Below are positions 8,732 through 16,890 of a DNA stretch of 33,143 bases, piece by piece; positions within the stretch are counted from its first letter, which is position 1; each line of letters starts with the position of its first letter. The stretch is from the NCBI GenBank assembly GCA_964405755.1, contig CAYOPF010000015.1, forward strand, positions 1 through 33,143. Reading direction: 5' to 3'. Source of the DNA: GWF2-33-9 sp964405755. Lineage in GTDB: Bacteria; Bacteroidota; Ignavibacteria; Kapaibacteriales; UBA2268. The position numbers and the translations under genes were made by a program. The notes beneath the pieces are model-generated. The model saw only the letters and a list, made by a program, of their open reading frames with translations, did no database searches and was not told the origin of the DNA.

Positions 8732-9829
8732 CTAAATTGAAGTTTTATACAAAAAAATGATTGCTTTTTTGGTCGTGTTTAGTTCAATTATTGAATTAAT
8801 AGGTATTGTTATTTGCTCGGAAATATGCCCGATAGGTACATTTAGTAATGTGGGAACGCCAACCGGAGGTAACAATTGCTCGAAAACTTCAAGCATAGTA
8901 TAACTATAGTTGGGATAAAAGGCTTTTCTCCGACTTGATTTTGAAAATTGCCCAACAATTATACCTTTGATATTATCGAATTTGCCTGCTAACTTTAGTT
9001 GTGTTATCATTCGGTCCACTTGGTAAGGTTGCTCGCTGGTATCCTCGAAGAAAAAGATAGCACCGTCTGTATTAACTTCATGTTTTGTCCCCAAAGATGC
9101 TACAAGCATAGTTAAGTTGCCGCCAACGATTCTACCAACGGTGTTTCCTTCGACCAGTTGAATTGCGTTAGAGCAAGTAAAAGAAAAGCTTTTAGGTTGA
9201 TTTTCGAAGATTAATATAAAAAGGTGGTTTCGCGAAAAATCAGAAAAGGACGAAACCCCAACGGGCCCATGGTAAGTAACAATTTTAGCCTTTTGGGAAA
9301 TAGTATTTAGCAAAAAAGTGAAATCGCTAAAACCAATGTAGATTTTAGGATTTTGAGATATTTTTTCGAAATCTAGCAAATCTGCAATCCTCATTGAACC
9401 ATAACCACCACGTCCCGAAATAATTGCATTGATATCTGGGCGTTCCACAAATTCCATAATTTCTTTTGCTCTATCTTCATCCGGAGCAGCTAAGTAACGA
9501 GATTTATTGTTTTGGTTTTTTATTATTCGACCAATCTCAACTTCCAATCCGGCATTCTTAAATGCCTTAACTGCTTTGGATATTTCCCATAAATTTGTTA
9601 CGCTGGAAGGAGAGGCAAATGCAATACGTGCTCCAGGAGTGAGTAAAGTAGGAATAGTAAAATTTGGTTCGTGGTTAATTGCAATTTCATCGTTTTTTAT
9701 AACCAGATTGTCGATATCGTTTATTGGAGTTGTTTCTGCTTTTAGACTGTCAATACTCTCAGCATTAGCCAAATATGCTGTCCCGACACTAAATAGCGAT
9801 GTATATTTTATAAATTTCCGCCTGTTCAT
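8732..9829 (-). CDS. LD-carboxypeptidase (peptidase family S66) with Tat signal
   Basis: A 365-residue enzyme of the LdcA family, which removes the terminal D-Ala from murein tetrapeptides during peptidoglycan recycling. The triad typical of the family is visible: Ser168 in GFSD, Glu262 in FFEDTSE and His335 in IGHISEQ. The family signature ISGRGGYGSMRIADLLD is at 137-153. The start at 9829 gives MNRRKFIK followed by a hydrophobic stretch, which fits a twin-arginine signal; a longer reading frame would run toward the tRNA-Ser gene. E. coli LdcA is cytoplasmic, so export is notable, though S66 members with leader peptides exist. No SD is seen. It is divergent from tRNA-Ser. Confidence 0.92.
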   Translation of the reverse strand: MNRRKFIKYTSLFSVGTAYLANAESIDSLKAETTPINDIDNLVIKNDEIAINHEPNFTIPTLLTPGARIAFASPSSVTNLWEISKAVKAFKNAGLEVEIGRIIKNQNNKSRYLAAPDEDRAKEIMEFVERPDINAIISGRGGYGSMRIADLLDFEKISQNPKIYIGFSDFTFLLNTISQKAKIVTYHGPVGVSSFSDFSRNHLFILIFENQPKSFSFTCSNAIQLVEGNTVGRIVGGNLTMLVASLGTKHEVNTDGAIFFFEDTSEQPYQVDRMITQLKLAGKFDNIKGIIVGQFSKSSRRKAFYPNYSYTMLEVFEQLLPPVGVPTLLNVPIGHISEQITIPINSIIELNTTKKAIIFLYKTSI

Positions 9830-9866
9830 CGAAAAAATAATGCAAATTAAAAAGAATTGGTGATTT

Positions 9867-9879
9867 TTTCGTAATTTTG
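9867..9879 (+). promoter_or_regulatory. Promoter word TTTCGTAATTTTG for tRNA-Ser
   Basis: The word ends 22 bases before the tRNA-Ser 5' end. TAATTTTG at 9872-9879 is the -7 box. TTGGT lies 15 bases upstream of the box, the same arrangement as at 16385-16407, although that spacing is shorter than the usual -33/-7 distance. Confidence 0.75.
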
Positions 9880-9901
9880 TAAGCAATTTTTACGCCACTT
9901 T

Positions 9902-9986
9902 GGAAAGGTGCAGGAGTGGTTGAACTGGCACGCCTGGAAAGCGTGTGTACCGCAAGGTACCGTGGGTTCGAATCCCACCCTTTCCG
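9902..9986 (+). tRNA. tRNA-Ser (anticodon GGA)
   Basis: The acceptor stem GGAAAGG pairs with CCTTTCC and the discriminator is G. The anticodon loop is CTGGAAA on a CACGC/GCGTG stem, so the anticodon is GGA, reading UCC and UCU. The long variable arm (TGTACCGCAAGGTACC) is typical of class II serine tRNAs, and the T arm is GTGGG-TTCGAAT-CCCAC. CCA is not encoded. The TauE gene starts 33 bases downstream. Confidence 0.97.
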
Positions 9987-10018
9987 CATATTTAATATCT
10001 ACACACAACATTTCTTAA

Positions 10019-10849
10019 ATGGAAATTTCTATATCTTTTTTTACCTTTCTTTTGTTTTTAGGATTAGGGGCATTGTCGGGACTTTTTGCAGGTATGTTTG
10101 GCGTTGGTGGCGGTATTGTAATTGTTCCTTCCCTAACTATCATTTTTTCAATATTAGGTTTTAATTTGGAAGATGCAATAAGAATTGCGATGGCAACATC
10201 AATGGCAAATATGATTTTTGTATCTATTTCTTCTTCCTATTCTAATTACAAACTCAACTTTGTTGTAAAAAAAGCATTCTTACTGGCAATGCCGTTTGTA
10301 TTAATCGGGACAATTACAGGATTGATGTTTGCAAGTTCGATAGACGGACGGACCTTGAGTACTATATTTGGAATAATAATGGCGACCGTTGCAGTCAGAA
10401 TGATAGCCGAAAATATATTGATTAAAAGACAATCGAGGAGTGAAATTAGAACTAATATAAATAAACCATTATATTCCTCAGTATTCTTTGTAATAGGTAA
10501 TTTAGGAGGAATGACTGGTTTGGGTGGTGGATTTGCCTCTGTTCCGTTTTTATCATATTACTGTATGCCGATAAAGGAGGCAACTGGGACTTCTTCGGGG
10601 TTGACCTTAACTATTTCTTTTGTTGGTACTTTTTTTTACATCCTTACAAACAACGAATCAATTAATTCTCCATACTTTATTGGCTATATATTTTGGGCAG
10701 GAGTTCTAATGATGTTGCCTACTTCGGTAATTTTTGCAAATATTGGAGCAAAACTTAAAAAAAGAATGCAAGATAAATCACTTGTTCTCGTCTTTTCAAT
10801 ATTATTAACTATTGTTTCACTAAAAATGATTTTTCCTGATTTTTTTTGA
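10019..10849 (+). CDS. TauE/SafE family membrane permease
   Basis: A 276-residue polytopic membrane protein of the TauE/SafE (DUF81) family, whose members export sulfite or other organosulfur anions. It shows the duplicated Gly-rich signatures of the family: GLFAGMFGVGGGIVIVPSL near residues 21-39 and NLGGMTGLGGGFASVPFL near 160-178, each starting a set of about four helices. No SD is visible at the ATG. It starts 33 bases after tRNA-Ser and is the first of four closely packed genes. Substrate not predictable. Confidence 0.92.
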   Translation: MEISISFFTFLLFLGLGALSGLFAGMFGVGGGIVIVPSLTIIFSILGFNLEDAIRIAMATSMANMIFVSISSSYSNYKLNFVVKKAFLLAMPFVLIGTITGLMFASSIDGRTLSTIFGIIMATVAVRMIAENILIKRQSRSEIRTNINKPLYSSVFFVIGNLGGMTGLGGGFASVPFLSYYCMPIKEATGTSSGLTLTISFVGTFFYILTNNESINSPYFIGYIFWAGVLMMLPTSVIFANIGAKLKKRMQDKSLVLVFSILLTIVSLKMIFPDFF

Positions 10850-10855
10850 TGCCTT

Positions 10856-11059
10856 ATGGAAATAAAAATCTCAAAAAGTACAAATATAGATGATTACGAA
10901 ATAATGATTCGTAAAAGAGGTGAAGATAATTATGCTTCCTATTGTCCTCAGCTCAACCTTATCCTTCGTGGTGACCAACACGAGCAGGTTCAGCATGCGA
11001 TGCTAGATAAAATAAACCAGCATATTGAAAGATTGAAAGTAACTCCATCTGAAAATTAA
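10856..11059 (+). CDS. Small HicB-like orphan protein
   Basis: A 67-residue protein with the pattern of the HicB partial RNase-H-like fold: a strand (YEIMIRKRG), an ASYCPQLN segment that matches the xAxCPxLPG of HicB antitoxins, then a helix (HEQVQHAMLDKINQHIERLK). No DNA-binding tail and no hicA partner lie next to it. It sits between TauE (6-base gap) and the CPBP protease, whose ATG overlaps its stop (TAATG), so the genes are probably co-translated. Function unknown; possibly a small regulatory or binding domain rather than an antitoxin. Confidence 0.7.
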   Translation: MEIKISKSTNIDDYEIMIRKRGEDNYASYCPQLNLILRGDQHEQVQHAMLDKINQHIERLKVTPSEN

Positions 11060-11967
11060 TGTTTGCAATTAAATACTATCTTTCGAAGTGGTTCATTAGA
11101 ATTTTGGCATTTACTTTCATTTTTTTTTCAATCGTAATAGCACTTTCTTTTTTACCTTTCCGATATGATAGTATTTCTGATAACCTGTCAGTTAATCAAC
11201 TTTTAGCATATTTTTTTAATTTCTTCCTTGTTGCGTTCCCTTTATTAATAATAGAGTATTTCACAGGTGGGCAGTTCTTAAAATCTTATGGGTTATCAAA
11301 TTTTCGCAATATCGCAAAGTATAAATTGTTGTCATTTATAACTGTAATCATACCATTCTCAATAGTTTTGGTTTCTAATTATCTTTTGGGGAATTTTAGC
11401 ACCAGTTTCGATTCATTTCAAGTTAATTTTGCGTTGTTAGTAAATATATTGGTACTCTTTATAATAGCATTACAGGAAGAATTGATTTTCAGAGGCTTTT
11501 TGATTAACTCGCTGGAATTAAGATTCTCTACTGCCACATCTGTCTTATTATCAAGTGCTATATTTGCATCATTGCATATTTTCAACACAAACTTTACTTA
11601 CATTTCGGCAATTAATACCTTTCTGGCTGGTCTATTGCTGGGACTATTGTATGTTAAGTCCAGCACTTTGTGGTTACCAGTATTTTTTCATTTTTTTTGG
11701 AATTTGCTTCAACCCGTGATGCTCAATTCACCAATTAGCGGAATAAATTTTGATATTAAAATCTTTGATATAGATCAGACGAAATATTTAAATATTTTAA
11801 ATGGTGGAGCTTATGGATTTGAAAATACTATTGCAGCAACTATTGTACTGATATTTTGCATTTTGTATTTTGCCAAAATTGAAACTTTGAACCCCTATAA
11901 TTCGTCCTATAAATTTAGGATGAAATATAGATTAGATAGTTTTCTATTGAAGTATGAAAATAAGTAA
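11059..11967 (+). CDS. CPBP family intramembrane metalloprotease
   Basis: A 302-residue membrane protein with the three CPBP/Abi (CAAX protease-like) motifs: E140-E141-L-I-F-R145, F169-A-S-L-H173 and H211-F-F-W-N215, all inside predicted helices. These residues form the active site in Rce1-type glutamate proteases. Bacterial members are linked to processing of membrane proteins or peptide self-immunity; the substrate here is unknown. The start overlaps the previous stop by one base and its end overlaps the TPR gene by 14 bases, so it is in an operon. Confidence 0.93.
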   Translation: MFAIKYYLSKWFIRILAFTFIFFSIVIALSFLPFRYDSISDNLSVNQLLAYFFNFFLVAFPLLIIEYFTGGQFLKSYGLSNFRNIAKYKLLSFITVIIPFSIVLVSNYLLGNFSTSFDSFQVNFALLVNILVLFIIALQEELIFRGFLINSLELRFSTATSVLLSSAIFASLHIFNTNFTYISAINTFLAGLLLGLLYVKSSTLWLPVFFHFFWNLLQPVMLNSPISGINFDIKIFDIDQTKYLNILNGGAYGFENTIAATIVLIFCILYFAKIETLNPYNSSYKFRMKYRLDSFLLKYENK

Positions 11968-13132
11968 ACAAAAAATATATATAAAAATAGCTCTCCTTCT
12001 TCCTTTTTTATTATTACTCAATGCAAATATTGCAAAATCGCAGTGGGCAATAATGCTGAGGGATGCGGACAGTTTGGTGTTGTTGGGTGCCGACTATGTA
12101 TATAATTTAGAATTTGATAAAGCATCTGCTCAGTTCAAACTGGTTCAGCAAAAATATCCATTGCATCCGGCAGGATATTTTTTAGATTCAATGATAGAAT
12201 GGTGGAAAATAGCTTTAAATCAGGACGACAAGTCGAGTGACAATTTGTTTTTTAACAAAATTGATAAAGTAATTCAAGTTTGCGATAATATTTTGGATAC
12301 AAATGCTTACGATATCAATGCGCTTTTTTTTAAAGGAGGTGCAATTGGTTACCGTGCACGACTTCGAACGATGCGCGACGATTGGTTCCAAGCCATTCAA
12401 GATGCAAAAGAGGCACTGGATATATTACGCCGATGCCAGCAATTAGCACCTTTCAACCACGATATTATGCTTGGGACAGGTCTTTATAACTATTTTTCCG
12501 TTAAATTTCCAGAAGAATACCCTATAATAAAACCACTAATGTTATTTTTACCTAATGGAGATAAAAGGTTAGGACTCTTTCAGCTACGTGCTGCAGCTCG
12601 GAATGCCCGATATGCTGCAGTTGAGGCCAAAGTGGCTTTGTTGCAGATTTACTATTCATTCGAGAATGATAATTACGAAGCTTTGCAGATTGCTCAGGAA
12701 TTATCAGAAAAATATCCGAACAACAGCTATTTTCTTAGGTATCTAGGACGTGTGCAAGTTAGGCTTGGGATGATTTTGGATTACGAAAACACATGGAAGT
12801 CCGTTATGAATAAAGTCTCCGAGAACCAAGCAAGCTACAGCAACAGTGTTGCTCGCGAAGCAACTTATTATATCGGATTAGCATTACTATACCGACAAGA
12901 ATATAACAATTCACTTAAGTATTTCCAAAAAAGTTTGGAAGGAACAAAAATAATAGATAAAAAACCTACTGGATTTTTGTCGTACACATTGATAAAAATC
13001 GGGAATAACTACGATGCAATGGGCAATAGAAACGAAGCAATAAAGTATTATAAGTCGGCTTTCGACTTGCCAGATTTTAATGATTCTAAAAAAATTGCAA
13101 AAAGATTTTTAGAAACTCCATATAAACCTTAA
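11954..13132 (+). CDS. Exported tetratricopeptide repeat protein
   Basis: A 392-residue protein with a signal peptide (hydrophobic residues about 10-26, cleavage near AKSQ) followed by TPR-like helical pairs. An N-terminal pair lies at about 45-75 (FDKASAQFKLVQQKYPLHPAGY) and clearer repeats at 235-265 and 300-390 (ATYYIGLALLYRQEYNNSLKYF, YDAMGNRNEAIKYYKSA). It probably acts as a periplasmic protein-protein scaffold. It overlaps the CPBP gene by 14 bases and is the last gene of the group. No enzyme motif seen. Confidence 0.85.
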   Translation: MKISKQKIYIKIALLLPFLLLLNANIAKSQWAIMLRDADSLVLLGADYVYNLEFDKASAQFKLVQQKYPLHPAGYFLDSMIEWWKIALNQDDKSSDNLFFNKIDKVIQVCDNILDTNAYDINALFFKGGAIGYRARLRTMRDDWFQAIQDAKEALDILRRCQQLAPFNHDIMLGTGLYNYFSVKFPEEYPIIKPLMLFLPNGDKRLGLFQLRAAARNARYAAVEAKVALLQIYYSFENDNYEALQIAQELSEKYPNNSYFLRYLGRVQVRLGMILDYENTWKSVMNKVSENQASYSNSVAREATYYIGLALLYRQEYNNSLKYFQKSLEGTKIIDKKPTGFLSYTLIKIGNNYDAMGNRNEAIKYYKSAFDLPDFNDSKKIAKRFLETPYKP

Positions 13133-13194
13133 AATAAATTTTGTTTATTAACATTTTTTTCTTAAATTTACCTTTTGGAAATAACACATTTTAA

Positions 13195-14067
13195 ATGTCA
13201 GTTTTAGAGAGATTATTAGAAACCCAAGAATTTGCAACTCTACCACCAGTTGCCGCAAGGGTATTGCATCTATTAGAATACGATAATATCGATATTCGGG
13301 ATATTTCGCGCGTGATTGAAACAGATGCCTCGTTAACACTAAAGTTGCTTCGTGTGGCTAATTCGCCACTTTACGCAACTCGTAACGAAGTGAACACAGT
13401 GCATCAAGCGATTATAAATTTAGGGTTGAACCGCCTGACTAATATTGTTTTAGGAGTTTCGATCTTCTCTAAGTTTTTATTAGCAAATAAAAATTTATCG
13501 CCGAAATTAATCGAGAAGTTCTGGTGGCATTCTTCATGCACAGGTATGGTGGCCAAATCATTGTCGCTAAAAATTAAACGGTTTTATAAAGAATACGAAT
13601 TTATTGGTGGTTTGCTTCACGAAATTGGCAAACTTACTATGCTTCAGTTCGATGCAAAGCGATATAATGAAGTTATCCGACTAATTGAGCACGAAGGTTA
13701 TGACGATTTATCAGCAGAAAAGAAAGTGTTTGAAATCACTCATGCCGAAGTTGGCGAAGCAATTTCAAAGTTATGGAAATTACCTCAGGAATTAACAGAT
13801 ATAATTGCTTGTCATCACACTCCAGAAGCAGCTCCCGAGTTCAACGAACTCATTTCTGCTGTCAGGTTTGCCGATTTACTTGCAGAAATGTGGGATGCTG
13901 GTTTTTACGAGGGTATTAAAATTTTGGATTTGGAAAACTCCGAAGCATGGAAAGTATTGAAAGCAAAAGTTCCCGATCTAGTGGAATTGGATTTGGAAGT
14001 ATTTACTTTTGAATTGGAACAAGATTTCCGCAACTCTGCAATGTTCCTGAGTCTGATTTCATCTTAA
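13195..14067 (+). CDS. HDOD domain signalling protein
   Basis: A 290-residue protein that is almost entirely one HDOD domain (about residues 15-210): LPPVAARVLHLL, then IETDASLTLKLLRVANSPLY, typical of the family. The HD-like position reads LLHEIGKL, with His-Glu in place of His-Asp, so it is unlikely to hydrolyse phosphodiesters, as expected for HDOD. These proteins scaffold signalling, for example in motility and surface behaviour. A degenerate -7-like box lies near 13150-13165. Its stop overlaps the stop of the convergent GldM-like gene (TTAA shared at 14064-14067). Confidence 0.93.
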   Translation: MSVLERLLETQEFATLPPVAARVLHLLEYDNIDIRDISRVIETDASLTLKLLRVANSPLYATRNEVNTVHQAIINLGLNRLTNIVLGVSIFSKFLLANKNLSPKLIEKFWWHSSCTGMVAKSLSLKIKRFYKEYEFIGGLLHEIGKLTMLQFDAKRYNEVIRLIEHEGYDDLSAEKKVFEITHAEVGEAISKLWKLPQELTDIIACHHTPEAAPEFNELISAVRFADLLAEMWDAGFYEGIKILDLENSEAWKVLKAKVPDLVELDLEVFTFELEQDFRNSAMFLSLISS

Positions 14068-15530
14068 TTTGGATATTTTTCCCAATTAGACCAGGCACCC
14101 CGGTTGTCTTGCACTCTTAATTTAAACTCGAAAGGTTTGTTATCGATTTGTGGAATAATTTCATATACTTGTGTGTATGTAAGGTCTTTGCGGTTTGTAA
14201 CTGTTTGCCCAACCAATTCTTTATATACTCCGTTGCCATCGATTTCTACAGATTTTATATAATTTTCCTTCCCACCATAAATTCCAAAACTATTTACAAT
14301 AACCCGAACTCGGTTAGTTCCTATGGATTGAATTTTTGTAATATTTGGTATTGGATATGATTTAACCTGAATTTGATATGTTTTTCCATATAAACTACCA
14401 TTAATAGTTCGTTCCAAAAACACAGATTTATTTATTAAACCATCATCAACCGTTAAAACAAAGCTATTGTTCGAATTTGAAGAATAGAGTGTTCTATTAT
14501 CCGAAAAAACGCGAACAGAGTAGGTTTTATTTTGTAAATCTGGGAAATTAGGATTGATTGTATATTGTTGGTTTGGATAGAGCACCGACGAAAAAATTGG
14601 CTCGGTTATAGGTAATGGCTCCAAGGTAAATTCATCTTCAATTGAATTGCCATCAGTTCTTCTTGTCAGCTTTATTTTTACCCGAGAACTGCCAAACTGA
14701 GGTGTTCGGCCGCCCAAAGTGATTGAATTGTTGGTGATTTGTTTTATAAATACCGAGGCATTGTTGTTCTCGGGTTTATTATTAATCCAGATTTCGGGTT
14801 TTCGTTTTAAATCGTTTACTAAGTTAACTCCATAGATAATCACTTTGTTTTCCCAATCATCATTAATTAAACTTCGGACTTTCCTATCCTGGAAATCGAT
14901 AAAAAGCTCGGAGTAACCTAAAGTATTTTGTTGGTAAACAGTATCTCGCCTACCGCTACCGACGGTGTCTGAGCTAACGATAGTAAATGGCAATCCCGTT
15001 TGATTGTCGATATAACTAACCACTAAACTGAACTGTGTTGTCGATTTAACATGGGTTTCGCTGTTGTCTTTGTTTATTCTGGTGCCAATTGCAGTTACCT
15101 TAACGTCCAGAACATAATTACGACGGTCAATTACAGGGGGTTGCCACACAAATATTACTGCTTTCAGCTCTGGTAATTGATAATATCTAAAAAAATTAAA
15201 TGAATTATCCTTCGAATTTATTGTGATATACTGGTTCAATTGCTTGTTTATTACCTGAAATTCATATGTAACGTTTTTCACATCACCTGAATAATATATA
15301 TAATTAACCGAGTCGGTCTGTATTACGCTGTTTCCTAATGAATCGAACGATATCCGTGTTGTAAGTATGTTTTTTTCGGGAAATATTCTAAATATATTCT
15401 CAGAAACCAACGAATCTGATGGACTAATTTTATCTTTTTGTTTTAAATCTGGTATAAGCAACATCAATGCTGCCAGATACAGTATAAAGTATATTTCTAT
15501 TGGTTTTCGTCTGCTATTCTTTGGATTCAT
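14064..15530 (-). CDS. Candidate divergent GldM/PorM-like T9SS motor protein
   Basis: A 488-residue protein with one N-terminal membrane helix (about 11-27) preceded by Arg7-Arg8-Lys9, then a large periplasmic part of beta-rich segments. The N-terminus (RRKPIEIYFILYLAALMLL) resembles the RQKxINLxYLVxxAMLAL start of GldM, from memory. Length and layout (one helix plus several beta domains, about 515 residues in GldM) agree. It overlaps by 17 bases the gene of a two-helix coiled-coil protein, which is the gldL-gldM order. In that system GldM spans the periplasm and passes motor torque to the outer-membrane secretion complex. The assignment is an inference from architecture, not clear sequence identity. 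Confidence 0.6.
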   Translation of the reverse strand: MNPKNSRRKPIEIYFILYLAALMLLIPDLKQKDKISPSDSLVSENIFRIFPEKNILTTRISFDSLGNSVIQTDSVNYIYYSGDVKNVTYEFQVINKQLNQYITINSKDNSFNFFRYYQLPELKAVIFVWQPPVIDRRNYVLDVKVTAIGTRINKDNSETHVKSTTQFSLVVSYIDNQTGLPFTIVSSDTVGSGRRDTVYQQNTLGYSELFIDFQDRKVRSLINDDWENKVIIYGVNLVNDLKRKPEIWINNKPENNNASVFIKQITNNSITLGGRTPQFGSSRVKIKLTRRTDGNSIEDEFTLEPLPITEPIFSSVLYPNQQYTINPNFPDLQNKTYSVRVFSDNRTLYSSNSNNSFVLTVDDGLINKSVFLERTINGSLYGKTYQIQVKSYPIPNITKIQSIGTNRVRVIVNSFGIYGGKENYIKSVEIDGNGVYKELVGQTVTNRKDLTYTQVYEIIPQIDNKPFEFKLRVQDNRGAWSNWEKYPN

Positions 15531-16311
15531 TATTCAGATTATTAATCAACAGAGACTCGATATTCTTACGAACAAGATAATTCATATTCTCTTGTTTTAC
15601 AAGTTGCAATTCGGAGTTGAGCTTGGTTATTGAATCGTTAAATGTATTAAGTTGCGAGTTTGTATTTCTCATAATTTCAATCATCTCGTCGTTGGGCGAA
15701 ATAGCTTTTCCTAAATTTTTTGCAACTTGCTCCAAAGTGCTTATCAGTTGCTTTTGTGAGTTCTGCAACTCAATCATGTTTTGGTTTATGTATCCAAGTT
15801 TGAGCGAAGCATCGGCAAAGTCGCGTGCAATTTCGCCTATTTCGTCGATAAGGTCGGCAGTTTTGTCGGGATTTTCTTCCCTTTCCACTTCTTCGATAAT
15901 ATCGTCCTTTGGGCTGAAAAGCAGAAAAATAAACATAAGAATCAGCAATGATGCCTCGAGAATGAAGCCAAAAATTACAATGGTATCGTTGATTAAATCG
16001 CTAAAACGACGAATGCCAACCAGTAAAAGCAATATTGCAGCACCAAAGTAAACAAAAGCATTCAACATCGAAAAGTAGTAGCGGTTGAATATTTCTTGCA
16101 TCCAGAGTGCAGTGCCACGCAAGAAACCAAGGTTGTGGTTAATATCGATATCAATATCGGTGTATCGTTGGATATTATTTTTATTGATGCAAATCCGAAA
16201 TAAAATCACCAATGCACTAAAAGAATTGAGTAGTCTATTAAATTTCAGGTCGAAATAAATCGTCTTAAGTAGTTTTCTTCCTTTAACAGTATCTAAAGAG
16301 CTTATTTGCAT
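15514..16311 (-). CDS. Candidate divergent GldL/PorL-like T9SS motor protein
   Basis: A 265-residue protein. The ATG at 16311 is chosen because AAGGA precedes it. Two adjacent membrane helices lie at about 84-100 (NAFVYFGAAILLLLVG) and 109-132 (FGFILEASLLILMF), followed by a long cytoplasmic coiled coil (about 150-255). GldL has the same plan: a first helix with a YGxGAA stretch, a second helix with an essential buried glutamate in LLTEAxIF, and a coiled-coil tail. Here the matching glutamate is E119. An extra hydrophobic segment (about 27-42) before the pair is unusual. The gene overlaps the GldM-like gene by 17 bases. T9SS cargo genes elsewhere in the window imply that such a motor must exist. 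Confidence 0.62.
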   Translation of the reverse strand: MQISSLDTVKGRKLLKTIYFDLKFNRLLNSFSALVILFRICINKNNIQRYTDIDIDINHNLGFLRGTALWMQEIFNRYYFSMLNAFVYFGAAILLLLVGIRRFSDLINDTIVIFGFILEASLLILMFIFLLFSPKDDIIEEVEREENPDKTADLIDEIGEIARDFADASLKLGYINQNMIELQNSQKQLISTLEQVAKNLGKAISPNDEMIEIMRNTNSQLNTFNDSITKLNSELQLVKQENMNYLVRKNIESLLINNLNNESKE

Positions 16312-16344
16312 ATTGTCCTTATGAAACAGAAATTTTGAAAAATT

Positions 16345-16352
16345 CAAAATTA
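16345..16352 (-). promoter_or_regulatory. -7 box TAATTTTG for the GldL-GldM-like pair
   Basis: Read on the minus strand: TTTTTAATTTTGAATTT, with TAATTTTG 33 bases before the ATG at 16311. It is divergent from the box at 16395-16407. Confidence 0.55.
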
Positions 16353-16394
16353 AAAACATCAAATATATAAAAAATAAATGAAATTTGGTATTTT

Positions 16395-16407
16395 TTTCGT
16401 AATTTTG
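16395..16407 (+). promoter_or_regulatory. Promoter word TTTCGTAATTTTG for the Tudor-rpsU operon
   Basis: TAATTTTG lies at 16400-16407, 40 bases before the ATG at 16447. The stretch TTGGTATTTTTTTCG before it is nearly identical to the one before tRNA-Ser. Confidence 0.75.
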
Positions 16408-16446
16408 TAGTTAGTTTAGTTCTTAAATTATAAAAAGAGAGAGAAA

Positions 16447-16854
16447 ATGATTGCTGGCAAAAAAAAGAAAGTAAGACGTGCTAAGTATATTCTGTTGTAT
16501 TCACCATTTTTGATGAAAGAAACCAAGCACGAACTTATTGGAGAGCCAATTGAAACGCCACATGGACGCCAACAGTGGGCCAGATGTACCAAAAGCAGAC
16601 ATACTCAATTGATTAATTTAGATATGATAGAAGGGCACGAAGATTCAACTGTTGGGATAATGCAAGTTTCTCGCGAAGATGCAATAAAATATTCTCCACA
16701 ATCAGAGTATAAAATTGGGGATATTATTTTTCATGCAGTTTGGGATGATGTTGGAATAGTACGTGGCAAAGAAACTCTCAGTGATGGAAGAAAAGCTATT
16801 ATTGTTCACTTCCAGAAAAACAGTGAAAAACATTTAGTAGAAAATTTAAAATAA
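16447..16854 (+). CDS. Small basic protein with UvrD-C-like Tudor domain
   Basis: A 135-residue protein. The N-terminus is Lys/Arg-rich (AGKKKKVRRAK). Residues about 87-135 (YKIGDIIFHAVWDDVGIV, ending KHLVENL) follow the pattern GDxVxHxxxGxGxV...F...KxL of the SH3/Tudor-like fold at the C-terminus of UvrD/PcrA helicases and of CarD-type RNA polymerase binders. It is cytoplasmic, with no helicase part. It shares a promoter with rpsU, which starts 36 bases later, so a link to transcription or ribosome control is plausible but unproven. The start has only a weak purine run (AGAGAGAGAAA). Confidence 0.75.
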   Translation: MIAGKKKKVRRAKYILLYSPFLMKETKHELIGEPIETPHGRQQWARCTKSRHTQLINLDMIEGHEDSTVGIMQVSREDAIKYSPQSEYKIGDIIFHAVWDDVGIVRGKETLSDGRKAIIVHFQKNSEKHLVENLK

Positions 16855-16873
16855 GAACAAATAAATTGCGAAG

Positions 16874-16883
16874 AAAGGAGGTG
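16874..16883 (+). promoter_or_regulatory. Perfect extended Shine-Dalgarno of rpsU
   Basis: AAAGGAGGTG lies 7 bases before the rpsU ATG and is fully complementary to the usual 16S rRNA 3' end. In Bacteroidota, bS21 helps to sequester the anti-SD and rpsU is reported to keep a strong SD as an autoregulatory sensor; this site fits that. Confidence 0.85.
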
Positions 16884-16890
16884 AAAAAGA

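Noticed and set aside
9789..9989. Minus-strand frame through tRNA-Ser reading GWDSNPRYLAV
   Set aside because: This is the usual spurious antisense translation of a tRNA gene; the LD-carboxypeptidase starts downstream of it.
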